NCBI GenBank assembly: GCA_022822135.1 | Contig: JAJECH010000041.1 | Coordinates: forward strand, 1-64,000 | From: Pseudomonadales bacterium | GTDB lineage: Bacteria > Pseudomonadota > Gammaproteobacteria > Pseudomonadales > Azotimanducaceae | DNA: 64,000 nt | Direction of reading: 5' to 3' | Shown here: piece after piece, positions 26,165 to 34,912 of the stretch | Layout of the letters: each line of letters begins with the position of its first letter | How positions within the stretch are numbered: the first letter of the stretch is position 1 | The notes under the pieces: generated by a model | Databases searched by the model: none | What the model saw: the letters and a program-made list of their open reading frames with translations, nothing else | What the model was told of the DNA's origin: nothing | Program-made: the position numbers and the translations under genes

Positions 26165-28897
26165 CTACCTCTTTTCTAACGCAGCCTCCGATGAGTCCGC
26201 CGTTTCCACCAATCTCAAGATCGGTTTTTTGGCCGTATTACGGTAGTTGTAGTGTTCCCACGTCTCATTCGTACTGAAGTTGCCTCCTCGAACAACGTGA
26301 AGTAACTGCATCGAATTCTGAACCTCTATTAGAATCGTTTCGGTGAAGTCGTAGTTCCTTTGATTCCGAGCTCGATCATGCGTACGCATTGATGCGAGTC
26401 CCCAATTCCCAGGAAGTGAGCCGGGCGGAAGGATCCAATTCGCCTGCCGCTTGTACCATTTATTAGGTTCGGTTCTAGGATACAGAGAGAAGGGATCGGG
26501 TCCTTCGTGCCATTGAAAATGTTGTCCACCTAGTGGGTCACGAAGGCGCATTGCGACATGTCGGAAGCCAGAGTTATCATCTCTGATGTAGAACGTGATG
26601 TTGACGATCGTTTCACCATTTGGTTGCTCAGGGTTAGTGGGTTCGGCGTCCACGTAAATCCTATTTATGTCGATTTCAGCCGGTGTCAGATCGGGATTCG
26701 AAGTGACAAGAGCCAAGGTTTTTATTGGCTCATTTTCACCGTTAAATGTGGTTCGCCCTTGGTTTAAGCCAGAATCCGTCATTACAACAAGCCGGAGCGA
26801 ATATGTCGCAGTCGGCATGTATTCTGGCATGACGAATTCAACCAAGCACACACCGTCTTCGTGGTCTCCAAAATGATCGTAATAGTAGGAGTTATCCGTT
26901 GGAATCGTCAGTCGCGCATAACACGGCGCGTTGCTTTTCATGGTTCCGTCTTCATCGACCTGCCAAGTAACTTCAATGACTTGAATGTCATACTCGACGC
27001 CATGTTCGGTTACTGTTTCGTCCCGCTTCGCCAATCGTGCTGATCCAGGGACGTAGCGAGGTTCGGTGTAGTCTTCAAGTGCGTTGTCAACGTACATCTT
27101 CCAACCGAAGTCGTTGTCGCGTTGGTAGCGATTGTTGCCCGCTAGATCTCGAATCACCATCTGAAGCGGATACCAGTACCCAGCCTTAGCCTCCTTTGGA
27201 ATAACCTTCGAACCAAATAGCACAATGCCTTCATCTATATACTCGCCATTCTCGTCGATTGGATACAAGTACAAATCGATGTGCGTTCCAATGTCGTTCG
27301 TGATCCGAGTGTATGCGTGCGACGCACCTTCCTTCTCGAAATCTATTGCATGTAGCTCAAGCGTGACATTCAATTCCTTGTCCGCTTCAGACTCACCGGC
27401 AACTTCGATATCAATGCGTTTTATCTTGCCGGGAAAGACATAATCGGGGAATAGGTTGTAAACCTCGAACTGCAAATCCTCGCGAATCTCCGACACGTAG
27501 ATATTGCCTTGCATTACGCGGTCGCGAACGAAATCGTATTTAAGACTCGCTCGGCTCCGGAGGACATCAGGATTAATAACAAAATCTGCAACCGATTCCG
27601 CCATATCTTCATTCGGATTCTTTAAGTGAGCGTATGCAGAGACGAACTGAGTGGTTAATGTTGTTGACCAGCCCGATCGAGCATTAGGATCTTCGTACCA
27701 TCCACCTAACTCGATCCAATCTGCTTTCAATTGATCATCGAAGACATGTGACCAAAGGAAATGAGACTTTTCGTGAAGAACAAGGCGGTGAATATCGTCG
27801 ACTGAAGCATTAAAAAATGCGCTGTCCATGAACTCAACGTACCCTTGTTCTGGCCACGCGACCGCAGGCGCTGTCGGATAGAGGGGATGTGGCATTCCGT
27901 CGATTCGGCGTATAAAGTATTTCAATTCCGGAATGACATGAAATCCTCGCGGCATGTCCTGTAGTAGATTGATGATCTGTACTAGCTCCTCGGAGTGAAA
28001 CGCTTGAAAAGAAGCGCTTGTTTCGCCCGTTGTTGGTCCGGTAAGAGCCGCATAGTCTCGAACCATCTGAGACATACCGAAGTTTTCATTCATGATGTGT
28101 TCGACTCGGTCTCGATCTCTACCTCTGTCAGTGATGTAACGCGTGACCGCATGATGCAATCGATTCGAATACCAAAAACCACGTTTACCGTCAACTTCGA
28201 CGACACGAGGATTCGCATTGACGAAAACAGCATTTGAAATACGAACAGAGCTGCTACCGTCGTTGTTAGACTCGATTTCGATATCGTTATGGAGTTCATC
28301 TTCGGTGATCGTCCACTTACTTTTATTCAGATCGTGTATAGGGATCGAGTCAAAGGTCATGAGTAACCTATATGCATGTTCATGCGACCAGGTCATTTCG
28401 TCGTTTACCAATGAGACATCGAATTCGCGTTCAAGCTCTAGCGATGCAGCGGTATCAACAATCGCGTACTGACGATCCAAAAACGTTACCTTTCGCGGCG
28501 TAGCGACACTGGCGGAATACTCAAAGCCGGCAGTACTTTGATCTTCTTCCCAATGAAACACGAATGGCTGCGTGGCAATCATCTCTAATCGAAACGGCTC
28601 CTCTGGTTCGTGTAGAGGGATGGTGACAATTCGCGCCGGTGTCGTCTTATGACCGGGCGCACGAACCTTAACAGCGTACTTCCCAGGCGCGACATCCTCG
28701 AATGTAAATTTGCCGGAGGTATCCGGTGATTCCACTCTCAAAACGCCTCGTGTCTCGAGGATGACTTCAACTTCTGAGGGGGAGCTTTCGTAACCTTCGA
28801 CGTAGCCATCGAAGTCTTCTGCGAAGACCGAAAATGTCAACAACACGAGAAGGGACACAGTCGTCGTCAAGAGAGTATGTTTCGGTTTCACCATCAT
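26165..28897 (-). CDS. Secreted protein with carboxypeptidase-regulatory-like domain and HExxH motif
   Basis: AGGAGGTGA lies eight bases before the ATG at 28897 and fixes this start over the upstream GTG. The product has about 910 residues: signal peptide (1-27), then a transthyretin-like domain (about 30-105, with YVEGY and GKYAVKVRAPGHKT). The central region carries LVLHEKSHFLWSH at about 372-384, an HExxH zinc motif, followed by DWIELGGWY; the rest contains Ig-like beta domains with 'Y.L..V...D..G' strands. It is probably an exported zincin-like protein, but the motif alone does not prove proteolysis. The 23-nt motif lies about 200 bases upstream. Confidence 0.7.
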   Translation of the reverse strand: MMVKPKHTLLTTTVSLLVLLTFSVFAEDFDGYVEGYESSPSEVEVILETRGVLRVESPDTSGKFTFEDVAPGKYAVKVRAPGHKTTPARIVTIPLHEPEEPFRLEMIATQPFVFHWEEDQSTAGFEYSASVATPRKVTFLDRQYAIVDTAASLELEREFDVSLVNDEMTWSHEHAYRLLMTFDSIPIHDLNKSKWTITEDELHNDIEIESNNDGSSSVRISNAVFVNANPRVVEVDGKRGFWYSNRLHHAVTRYITDRGRDRDRVEHIMNENFGMSQMVRDYAALTGPTTGETSASFQAFHSEELVQIINLLQDMPRGFHVIPELKYFIRRIDGMPHPLYPTAPAVAWPEQGYVEFMDSAFFNASVDDIHRLVLHEKSHFLWSHVFDDQLKADWIELGGWYEDPNARSGWSTTLTTQFVSAYAHLKNPNEDMAESVADFVINPDVLRSRASLKYDFVRDRVMQGNIYVSEIREDLQFEVYNLFPDYVFPGKIKRIDIEVAGESEADKELNVTLELHAIDFEKEGASHAYTRITNDIGTHIDLYLYPIDENGEYIDEGIVLFGSKVIPKEAKAGYWYPLQMVIRDLAGNNRYQRDNDFGWKMYVDNALEDYTEPRYVPGSARLAKRDETVTEHGVEYDIQVIEVTWQVDEDGTMKSNAPCYARLTIPTDNSYYYDHFGDHEDGVCLVEFVMPEYMPTATYSLRLVVMTDSGLNQGRTTFNGENEPIKTLALVTSNPDLTPAEIDINRIYVDAEPTNPEQPNGETIVNITFYIRDDNSGFRHVAMRLRDPLGGQHFQWHEGPDPFSLYPRTEPNKWYKRQANWILPPGSLPGNWGLASMRTHDRARNQRNYDFTETILIEVQNSMQLLHVVRGGNFSTNETWEHYNYRNTAKKPILRLVETADSSEAALEKR

Positions 28898-29729
28898 CGC
28901 GAAAATCACCTCCTAAATTGAAGCTGCCAGGTGCCTACGAAACACTCAAGTGAGGATCGGCAAATAATCCGAAAGGGGACATCGAAAACTCCCGATCGCT
29001 CACTCGAAGTGGTAGGTATCAAAGACTGCGCTAGTGGAGCAAACCACTCTAGATTCGTCATGTCGTTTTACATCGCGCAATCGATATAAAACCTGATTCT
29101 AGAGAAAATTAAATGAATTAGTAAAGAAAAAGAACCTTTATTAGTGAATTTAATAGGAATTTAATGAAAAACCTAAGATGTTTTGGTCCTTTTCACTTCT
29201 GAAACAAGGTATAGAAGAAACTGACGTCAAACCTCGATAGCAACACGAAAACGGCCCGGTCCGCTATGGATCTAAAAACACGTGCTACGCATTGTGGACC
29301 AGCAACCTGTCTTGTTCTACAAGATTGCGGCCCTACTCAGAAAACACAGAACAGCTAATCAGTAGAAGCAACGAGAGTCGAGAGAGAAGACACTAATTAA
29401 CGATCGCGATATTTCCGACTAAAAACGCATCTTCTACTTTGTTATGTGGTCGGTTCGTACTGATTGACTCTTACCACGTGTCGATTGAGAACCTACTTCG
29501 GATCTGCAACACTAAGAGACAGTGCGAGGGTCAAACGGAAATCAAGTGGCCACTACCAGAGAACGGGACCATAACCGTCGGCGATGGCCAGCTAAAAACT
29601 GAATATTCACACATTATTCACTATTTAGATTTTCCTTTCTAAAATAATTCATAATTTTCTGCGTAATATTTCGCAACTAGGTGTGCACAAGAAACACATG
29701 CCTTAATCATTTTCATTTAGGAGAGTGCG
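28898..29729. other. 830-base divergent intergenic region
   Basis: It separates the minus-strand HExxH gene from the plus-strand pair at 29730. It holds the second 23-nt motif (29094-29116) within an AT-rich block to about 29175. A 67-codon frame at 29439-29642 has no ribosome binding site or family resemblance. No tRNA or hairpin stands out. Confidence 0.45.
29094..29116 (-). promoter_or_regulatory. 23-nt shared upstream motif, copy 2
   Basis: Read towards the HExxH gene the site is TTCATTTAATT plus TTCTCTAGAATC. It is followed on the far side by more AT-rich sequence with TTCATTAAATTCC and AAATTCAC, echoing the repeats around copy 1. It lies about 196 bases before the start codon. Confidence 0.6.
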
Positions 29730-30071
29730 ATGAGACGAAATATTGCAGCGTGGATCGTCGTTGGAGTCGCGATAGTGTTGGTCCAGTCATCCGTATTTGC
29801 TTCAGGTTCCATTCGGCCAGGTGGCACCATTAGTGCGCGCGACGCCTACACTCAAGGTAAGGCGTTGACTTTTCAAAAACTCGTGTGTGCGTCTTGCCCG
29901 ATTTCGAGCGGTGAGTTGAATCGTGATCGCGCAATCAGCTTGAAAAACAGCCTTGAAGCTAGAGACGAGAGCGACAAACCCGGCACGCCAGACGACGAAC
30001 ATATCAAAGTTCTCGATCGAGATGAGCAGGAAATGGTGCACTACTACTTGCTACGCCGATTCAAGCTGTAG
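29730..30071 (+). CDS. Small exported protein with a CASC motif (decayed cytochrome-like site?)
   Basis: The ATG follows TAGGAGAG at good spacing. The 113-residue product has a signal peptide (about 1-25, ending VFASG). The mature part has ALTFQKLVCASCPISS with Cys at 53 and 56, and a charged C-terminal half ending YYLLRRFKL. The position and wording recall the start of small c-type cytochromes (KLxCxxCH), but the heme-binding His is replaced by Pro, so covalent heme through CxxCH is not expected. The two Cys could form a disulfide or bind metal. The barrel gene follows 24 bases later, so the two are probably one operon. Confidence 0.7.
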   Translation: MRRNIAAWIVVGVAIVLVQSSVFASGSIRPGGTISARDAYTQGKALTFQKLVCASCPISSGELNRDRAISLKNSLEARDESDKPGTPDDEHIKVLDRDEQEMVHYYLLRRFKL

Positions 30072-30095
30072 CACGTTAATAGAAGGAATAAAGAA

Positions 30096-31013
30096 ATGAA
30101 CAAAGTAAGAATCTATCTTGCTATAGCGACAGCTGGCTGGTTAACCACCGCACCTATTGTGGAGGCTGACGGGTCCGTATGGCTTCCCGCACCTGGGAGC
30201 GGCACGATGACGATGTCATACGTATCTCAATCGGCGGACAATATGTGGGTTGGCAAGAACGGACCCAACCCTATACCTTTTCAAGGTCTGGATCAAAGTA
30301 CCGTGACGCTCAACGGCACGTACGGATTCTCTGATGCTGTTTCAGTGGATATCAGTGTGGGTAGATCCGAAGTCTCTCCGAAGCATGGTAGACCGATTCC
30401 TCTTGAAACTGATGGGATCACGGATACAGAGGTAGGACTTACGTGGCGATTTCGTGACGAAATCGTAAGCGGGGGACCGAGCGCCGCGGTTCGGTTCGGT
30501 GCCGTTATTGCCGGAAATTACCCGACAGGAGGTCCGGGACCTGCTGAGATCGGGGGTGATCCAACGCGCGTTGGTGCTGGTCCTACTGCGATCGGGGACG
30601 GCGCGAGTGGAATCGAATTGTCAGGTGTCGTCGGTAAGGTCTTCAATAATCGCGTAGCACTATCCGCCGAACTAGGCATTCGAAACCGTTCGGGCGATGT
30701 GCCTCGGGAAACCTTTATGAACTTCGACGCGCACTTTATTGTCGGTGAACACCTCGTACTTAGTACCCAGTACCACATTCAATCGTCGTCAGGTGATATT
30801 GATATCGGTCCGCCGCCAGGACCTGGTGCACACGGAAGGCACTGGGATCAGTTCCCGAATGTGGCAGAAGACGTCAATCGCGTTTCCGTTGGCGGCACGC
30901 TACTGTTTAATAAAGTCGATATCGGGTTACATTGGTTTAAGGTGCTTGATGGACGAAACACGGCTGAATTCAAAGCGTTTGGCGGCACACTAACGTACAA
31001 ATTCAATCGTTAG
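30096..31013 (+). CDS. Outer-membrane beta-barrel protein
   Basis: AGAAGGAATAAAG precedes the ATG. The 305-residue product has a signal peptide (about 1-25). It then shows alternating amphipathic strands across its whole length, such as TLNGTYGFSDAVSVDISVGR, EVGLTWRFRDE and RVSVGGTLLFNKVDIGLHWF, with Gly/Pro-rich loops (GGPGPAEIGGDPTRVGAG). It ends in LTYKFNR, so the usual terminal aromatic is not the last residue. It resembles the transporter/MetA-pathway group of outer-membrane channels, but the substrate is unknown. It is expressed with the small Cys protein upstream, which may be its periplasmic partner. Confidence 0.75.
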   Translation: MNKVRIYLAIATAGWLTTAPIVEADGSVWLPAPGSGTMTMSYVSQSADNMWVGKNGPNPIPFQGLDQSTVTLNGTYGFSDAVSVDISVGRSEVSPKHGRPIPLETDGITDTEVGLTWRFRDEIVSGGPSAAVRFGAVIAGNYPTGGPGPAEIGGDPTRVGAGPTAIGDGASGIELSGVVGKVFNNRVALSAELGIRNRSGDVPRETFMNFDAHFIVGEHLVLSTQYHIQSSSGDIDIGPPPGPGAHGRHWDQFPNVAEDVNRVSVGGTLLFNKVDIGLHWFKVLDGRNTAEFKAFGGTLTYKFNR

Positions 31014-31105
31014 TCCTTAACCTTAAACAAAATTCGTGACGCTCGGTCGTCATCGCGACGGTGAAATACGCGAAAGAGACGCAAACTACAAGATTGTGAA
31101 CAGTC

Positions 31106-31849
31106 TCATTGATTTCTCTGTCTCTTACGGGATATCGAATCTTGCATCACGAGTTTCACGATCATTCCGAGGATACCGATGCTAGCTAGTACGACGCCTC
31201 GGACCGTACCGCCAATTTTGGATTTGCCATACTTCCTTTTGAGGGTGTCAACAGGGACTTCAACGACTGTCATTTTGTGCTGAAGCGCTTTGATCTGCAT
31301 CTCGATGGTCCAGCCGAATGTCTCGTCCGTCATCTGGAGCTTGGTGAGAGCTTTAGAGGTAATTGCCCGAAAGGGACCAAGATCTGTCGTCCGTTGTCGC
31401 CAAAGCAATCGAATCAATAACCCCGCCACCTGATTACCGACGACTTGAGGCAGTGACAGTGCGCCTGGTTCCATCTCTCCGAGAATACGGGATCCGATGA
31501 CGAGGTCGGCACCTCGCTCGATCGTCTGTAGTAGGAGAGTCGCTTGTTCTACTTTGAATGCTTGATCGCCGTCCACAAACAACACGACATCAACGGGTTT
31601 TAACGCCGCAATCGCGGTCAAACAGGCGATGCCGTATCCATGCTTGCGTTGACTAACCACACGAGCGCCGGCTTTACTGGCTCGTTGCGCGGTTGCGTCA
31701 TTCGAGTTGTTGTCGCAAACGACGATGTCATCAATCAAACGATTTCCGTCTGGACCACGCAGTGCAACTAGATCTTCAACTACCGATGCGATGTTGTCTT
31801 CTTCATTTTGCGCGGGAATGACCGCCCCAATGCTTGAGTTACCTAGCAC
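31106..31849 (-). CDS. Family 2 glycosyltransferase (dolichyl-phosphate-sugar synthase type)
   Basis: The GTG start at 31849 is the only one that keeps the N-terminal strand. The 247-residue product reads IGAVIPAQNEEDNIASVVED, then DIVVCDNNSNDAT, then VVLFVDGDQ with the nucleotide-sugar-binding DxD, and later TTDLGPFRAI. These are the standard blocks of GT-A fold family 2 enzymes that transfer a sugar from a nucleotide donor to polyprenyl phosphate or a similar acceptor. A single hydrophobic segment lies near the C-terminus (about 218-235), enough for a membrane association. It is monocistronic. Confidence 0.8.
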   Translation of the reverse strand: MLGNSSIGAVIPAQNEEDNIASVVEDLVALRGPDGNRLIDDIVVCDNNSNDATAQRASKAGARVVSQRKHGYGIACLTAIAALKPVDVVLFVDGDQAFKVEQATLLLQTIERGADLVIGSRILGEMEPGALSLPQVVGNQVAGLLIRLLWRQRTTDLGPFRAITSKALTKLQMTDETFGWTIEMQIKALQHKMTVVEVPVDTLKRKYGKSKIGGTVRGVVLASIGILGMIVKLVMQDSISRKRQRNQ

Positions 31850-32169
31850 TTTCTAGCCATGGTAGTTTCTGATACTCTTTTGTTGAGGTTGCCTCGTTCA
31901 GGATTCATAAATAACAGGAGGTGCTACTCGAGAACGCATGACAACACGGTGAATTCGTTTAACAGATCTCGCAATGACATTAGGATCAAAGTCCGACGAT
32001 GCCTATTGCCCAGGATATGAATTCACGGCCCAAATTGCTGAAGAACTAAGAATCGTACCGGCAACTCCTAAATCTCGTCGGCTGTTGAACTCCCGCATTG
32101 GCGATGTTCGACGTGATGATCTGCACGTCGCGATTGCCCTTTCTGATTCGATTTTCGCGGGAATGAACG
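31850..32169. other. Intergenic region between the glycosyltransferase and sensor genes
   Basis: About 320 bases. An 81-codon plus-strand frame (31974-32219) overlaps the end of the sensor gene and shows no family signal or ribosome binding site. Nothing else was recognised. Confidence 0.35.
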
Positions 32170-34497
32170 CTAACCGTCTTCGGGACCCGGCATGTAGTAT
32201 CCGACTCCACGTTGGTTAAAAATCCAACGCGGATTACGAGAGTCGTCACCTAACTTGCGACGAAGTTGCTTAACGAATGCTCGCACTAGGTCGTCGTCGC
32301 CATCGCCACGCCAGACGCGGTGTAGGAGCGTGGCGTACGTTAAGACCCGACCTGCACCAAACGATAGTACGCGCAGGAGATCAAATTCAGTCGCAGTGAG
32401 CTCGACTGGTTCCCCATCCACGGAGATTCGACGTTCGTCGTACTGAATTGTCAAACCATTCAATTCGAACGGTACAGATCCGCCACGTCCCCGTAACGCG
32501 ACCCGGATTCGTGCCACCAATTCAGTAGGCGAAAATGGTTTGACAATGTAGTCTGCCGCTCCGCTGTCGAGTGCTCGTGCGATCGTCGCATCTCTTCCGT
32601 AGGCTGAGATGAAAATCACAGGTAAGCTGGCAAGCTCGGTGTTGTGCTGCAGTAGCTCGATACCATCCATGTCTGGAAGCACAAGGTCGAGCAATACAAG
32701 ATCGGGTTTTTCCTTCTCGATCAGCTTCGGTATATCGTGATGGTCACCCGTCACTAGCACAGTGTAACCGGATTCAGACAATGCCTCACGGACGAATCGA
32801 AGTGCTTGCGGATCGTCATCGACTACCAGAATACGTGCCGACTTGCCATCGTTCTTACTGTACCGTGGCTGTTCTAAGTTGTCGAATGGTGTCCTTTCTG
32901 CTTCGGTCGCTACAGGTACTGTAAACGTGAAACATGCGCCTTGCCCAACGCCTTCGCTCTCCACACTGATACGTCCTCCATGCGCTTCGACAAGCCCTTT
33001 ACAAATGGAGAGACCAAGACCGCCGCCGACACCTCCTTTATCTCGTCCTGAGTGTTTTTGGAACAATTGAGTTAAGTGTTCAGGTGCGATGCCACGACCT
33101 TCGTCTCGGACCGAAATCGCTACATGGGGACCATAACCGGAAGCACTAATGTGAATTGGAGAGGTTTCTGGTGAATGACGCGCGGCGTTCGTCAATAGAT
33201 TTGTCAACACTTGCTGGATTCGTCGTCGATCAGTCATGACACGAGGCAGGTCTGGTGCTATGTCAATCGAGATTTCGTGACGTCTCTTACCACTTAGGAA
33301 CGTGTTGCGCGCCCTGTCCACCAACGCAGATACTTCGGTTGGTTCAGGAGAAACTGAGAGCGTGCCTGCATCAATACGTCCTGCGTCAAGCAAATCGCTG
33401 ATCAAACTGCGCATGTGTTCCGCTTGTTCGATGATGATGCGGAAAAATGCGCTCATCTCAGCTCGGTCGAGGGTCGCAACTGTGCCATCCAACGTAACAG
33501 CGGATCCAGTGATTGCCGCAAGAGGTGCACGCAACTCATGACTCACCATGTCGAGAAACGCTGCGCGCTGCTGATCGAGTTCTTCAAGTGGTGCAAGATC
33601 CTGCATGGTCACGACGACCGTATCGACATCACCGTTTGTGGATTCAATAGGCGTCACGTTGACGAGTGCGGACACGTCTCGCCCCTCTGGAATCGAAAAC
33701 ACAATCTCCTCAGCGCGCAGCATTTTCGCACTCGTAAGCTGGTGTGCTAAGGGGAGCTGACCCAGCGCGACCTCACGACCGTCAGCGAATCGGCATGTCA
33801 TTGAGTCAAGTAAGTGTTCGACAGGGTTTCCCGGTGTTCGCAGAGTTTCGAAGATCCTTCGCGCCTCATGGTTGAACGAGGTAACTACCCCGCTTCGGGC
33901 ATCGCAAACCGCTACGCCAATCGGTGAGGTGTCGATCAGAGCTTCAAGATCAGCGCGAGTACTTTGCTCGGCTTGATGCGTGCGCGCGTTGGCGATCGCT
34001 ACCGCCGCCTGCGACGCGAACAACGTCAGAATCTCTTCGTCTGCGTTGCTGAACTCGGTTCCTTCGTCTTTTTCCCCGACAAAGAAATTGCCGACATGGA
34101 TCCCTCGGTGCCGCAAAGGCATACCGAGGATGGGCACGGACGGCATGAGGTCGGTCGAAAAGCCGAGCTCGCGCACCCACTCGGCGATATTCGTCAATCG
34201 TAGTGGCTCAGGGAGATCGCGCATGTATGCAAACAGGTGTGGTCCGTCGGACCAAGTCGCCATACCGTGGCGTTCCCCCTCGGAAAAACCAATGCTGATG
34301 TACTCAAGAACCTCACCCAGTTCATCCACCGTCGTGATGATGCCGCGACTGGTCGAGGTAAGTGAACATGCGCATTCGACGACCTCTTGAAGAACCGTGT
34401 TGAGATCTAGGCTTTCGTTGATACGCAAGATCGCCGCACTGAGACTAGAGATGCGTTGCTCAAGTTCGTCGATCCGTTGTTGTTGCGCTGCCGTCAA
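32170..34497 (-). CDS. Single-chain two-component regulator: GAF-PAS-histidine kinase-receiver-winged helix
   Basis: The 775-residue protein has no membrane segment. In order: coiled coil (5-25), GAF (about 25-172), PAS (about 183-303), HisKA with SHELRAP (His320), ATP-binding domain with N box (Asn437), DEGRG (465-469) and GGGLGLSICKG, then a receiver domain (about 555-665; VVDDD, phospho-acceptor Asp604, Lys653), and an OmpR/PhoB winged helix (about 675-770; LTATEFDLLR, VKQLRRKLG, GVGYYM). Sensor, kinase, receiver and DNA-binding output are thus in one cytoplasmic chain, which should sense a small ligand or redox state and bind DNA directly. It is divergent from the 34913 gene and shares its upstream region, so that gene is a natural candidate target. 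Confidence 0.9.
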   Translation of the reverse strand: MTAAQQQRIDELEQRISSLSAAILRINESLDLNTVLQEVVECACSLTSTSRGIITTVDELGEVLEYISIGFSEGERHGMATWSDGPHLFAYMRDLPEPLRLTNIAEWVRELGFSTDLMPSVPILGMPLRHRGIHVGNFFVGEKDEGTEFSNADEEILTLFASQAAVAIANARTHQAEQSTRADLEALIDTSPIGVAVCDARSGVVTSFNHEARRIFETLRTPGNPVEHLLDSMTCRFADGREVALGQLPLAHQLTSAKMLRAEEIVFSIPEGRDVSALVNVTPIESTNGDVDTVVVTMQDLAPLEELDQQRAAFLDMVSHELRAPLAAITGSAVTLDGTVATLDRAEMSAFFRIIIEQAEHMRSLISDLLDAGRIDAGTLSVSPEPTEVSALVDRARNTFLSGKRRHEISIDIAPDLPRVMTDRRRIQQVLTNLLTNAARHSPETSPIHISASGYGPHVAISVRDEGRGIAPEHLTQLFQKHSGRDKGGVGGGLGLSICKGLVEAHGGRISVESEGVGQGACFTFTVPVATEAERTPFDNLEQPRYSKNDGKSARILVVDDDPQALRFVREALSESGYTVLVTGDHHDIPKLIEKEKPDLVLLDLVLPDMDGIELLQHNTELASLPVIFISAYGRDATIARALDSGAADYIVKPFSPTELVARIRVALRGRGGSVPFELNGLTIQYDERRISVDGEPVELTATEFDLLRVLSFGAGRVLTYATLLHRVWRGDGDDDLVRAFVKQLRRKLGDDSRNPRWIFNQRGVGYYMPGPEDG

Positions 34498-34616
34498 GAT
34501 TCGGCTCCGATGAGGACTTGATCTACGCCGTTATGAGCATCAAACTTAAACATGCGTGCTACAACCCTTCTAGTTTCACTATGTATTCATTCATTTTAAC
34601 ATATATTCCCTAATAT

Positions 34617-34639
34617 TTCATTTTATTTTCCCTAGAATC
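34617..34639 (+). promoter_or_regulatory. 23-nt shared upstream motif, copy 3
   Basis: The site reads TTCATTTTATT plus TTCCCTAGAATC towards the LRR/Calx-beta gene. It lies in the divergent region between that gene and the sensor-regulator gene, inside an AT-rich block starting at about 34580 (TTCATTCATTTTAAC and TATTCCCTAATATTTC). The distance to the ATG at 34913 is about 270 bases, so either the true gene start is further upstream or there is a long leader. Confidence 0.6.
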
Positions 34640-34912
34640 CATCGGTAATTCGTTGCTAATCAGCGACATTGACCGCTGGACGCGAAGTGATTGGTGATTG
34701 GATACTCGCTCGCATGCCGTGCTGTACTGCAAGAACTTGATCTTCACGACTAGTATGCATTGCAGCTAAAGAAGCAGCGCAGATGGAAGCCCCACATTCA
34801 CGAGTCGCGTTATTCGCTGGCTCTCGACACACTAACTAAGCGAGTTTCTACGGTGCCACATATACACGAATCGAATAGCCAAGTCAACAGAAGCTCGCTC
34901 AATCCGCGGTTC

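Noticed and set aside
29439-29642. 67-codon plus-strand frame in the divergent region
   Set aside because: No ribosome binding site, no motif, unusual composition; probably chance.
31974-32219. 81-codon plus-strand frame overlapping the sensor gene end
   Set aside because: Its 3' part is antisense to the winged-helix domain and it shows no family signal.
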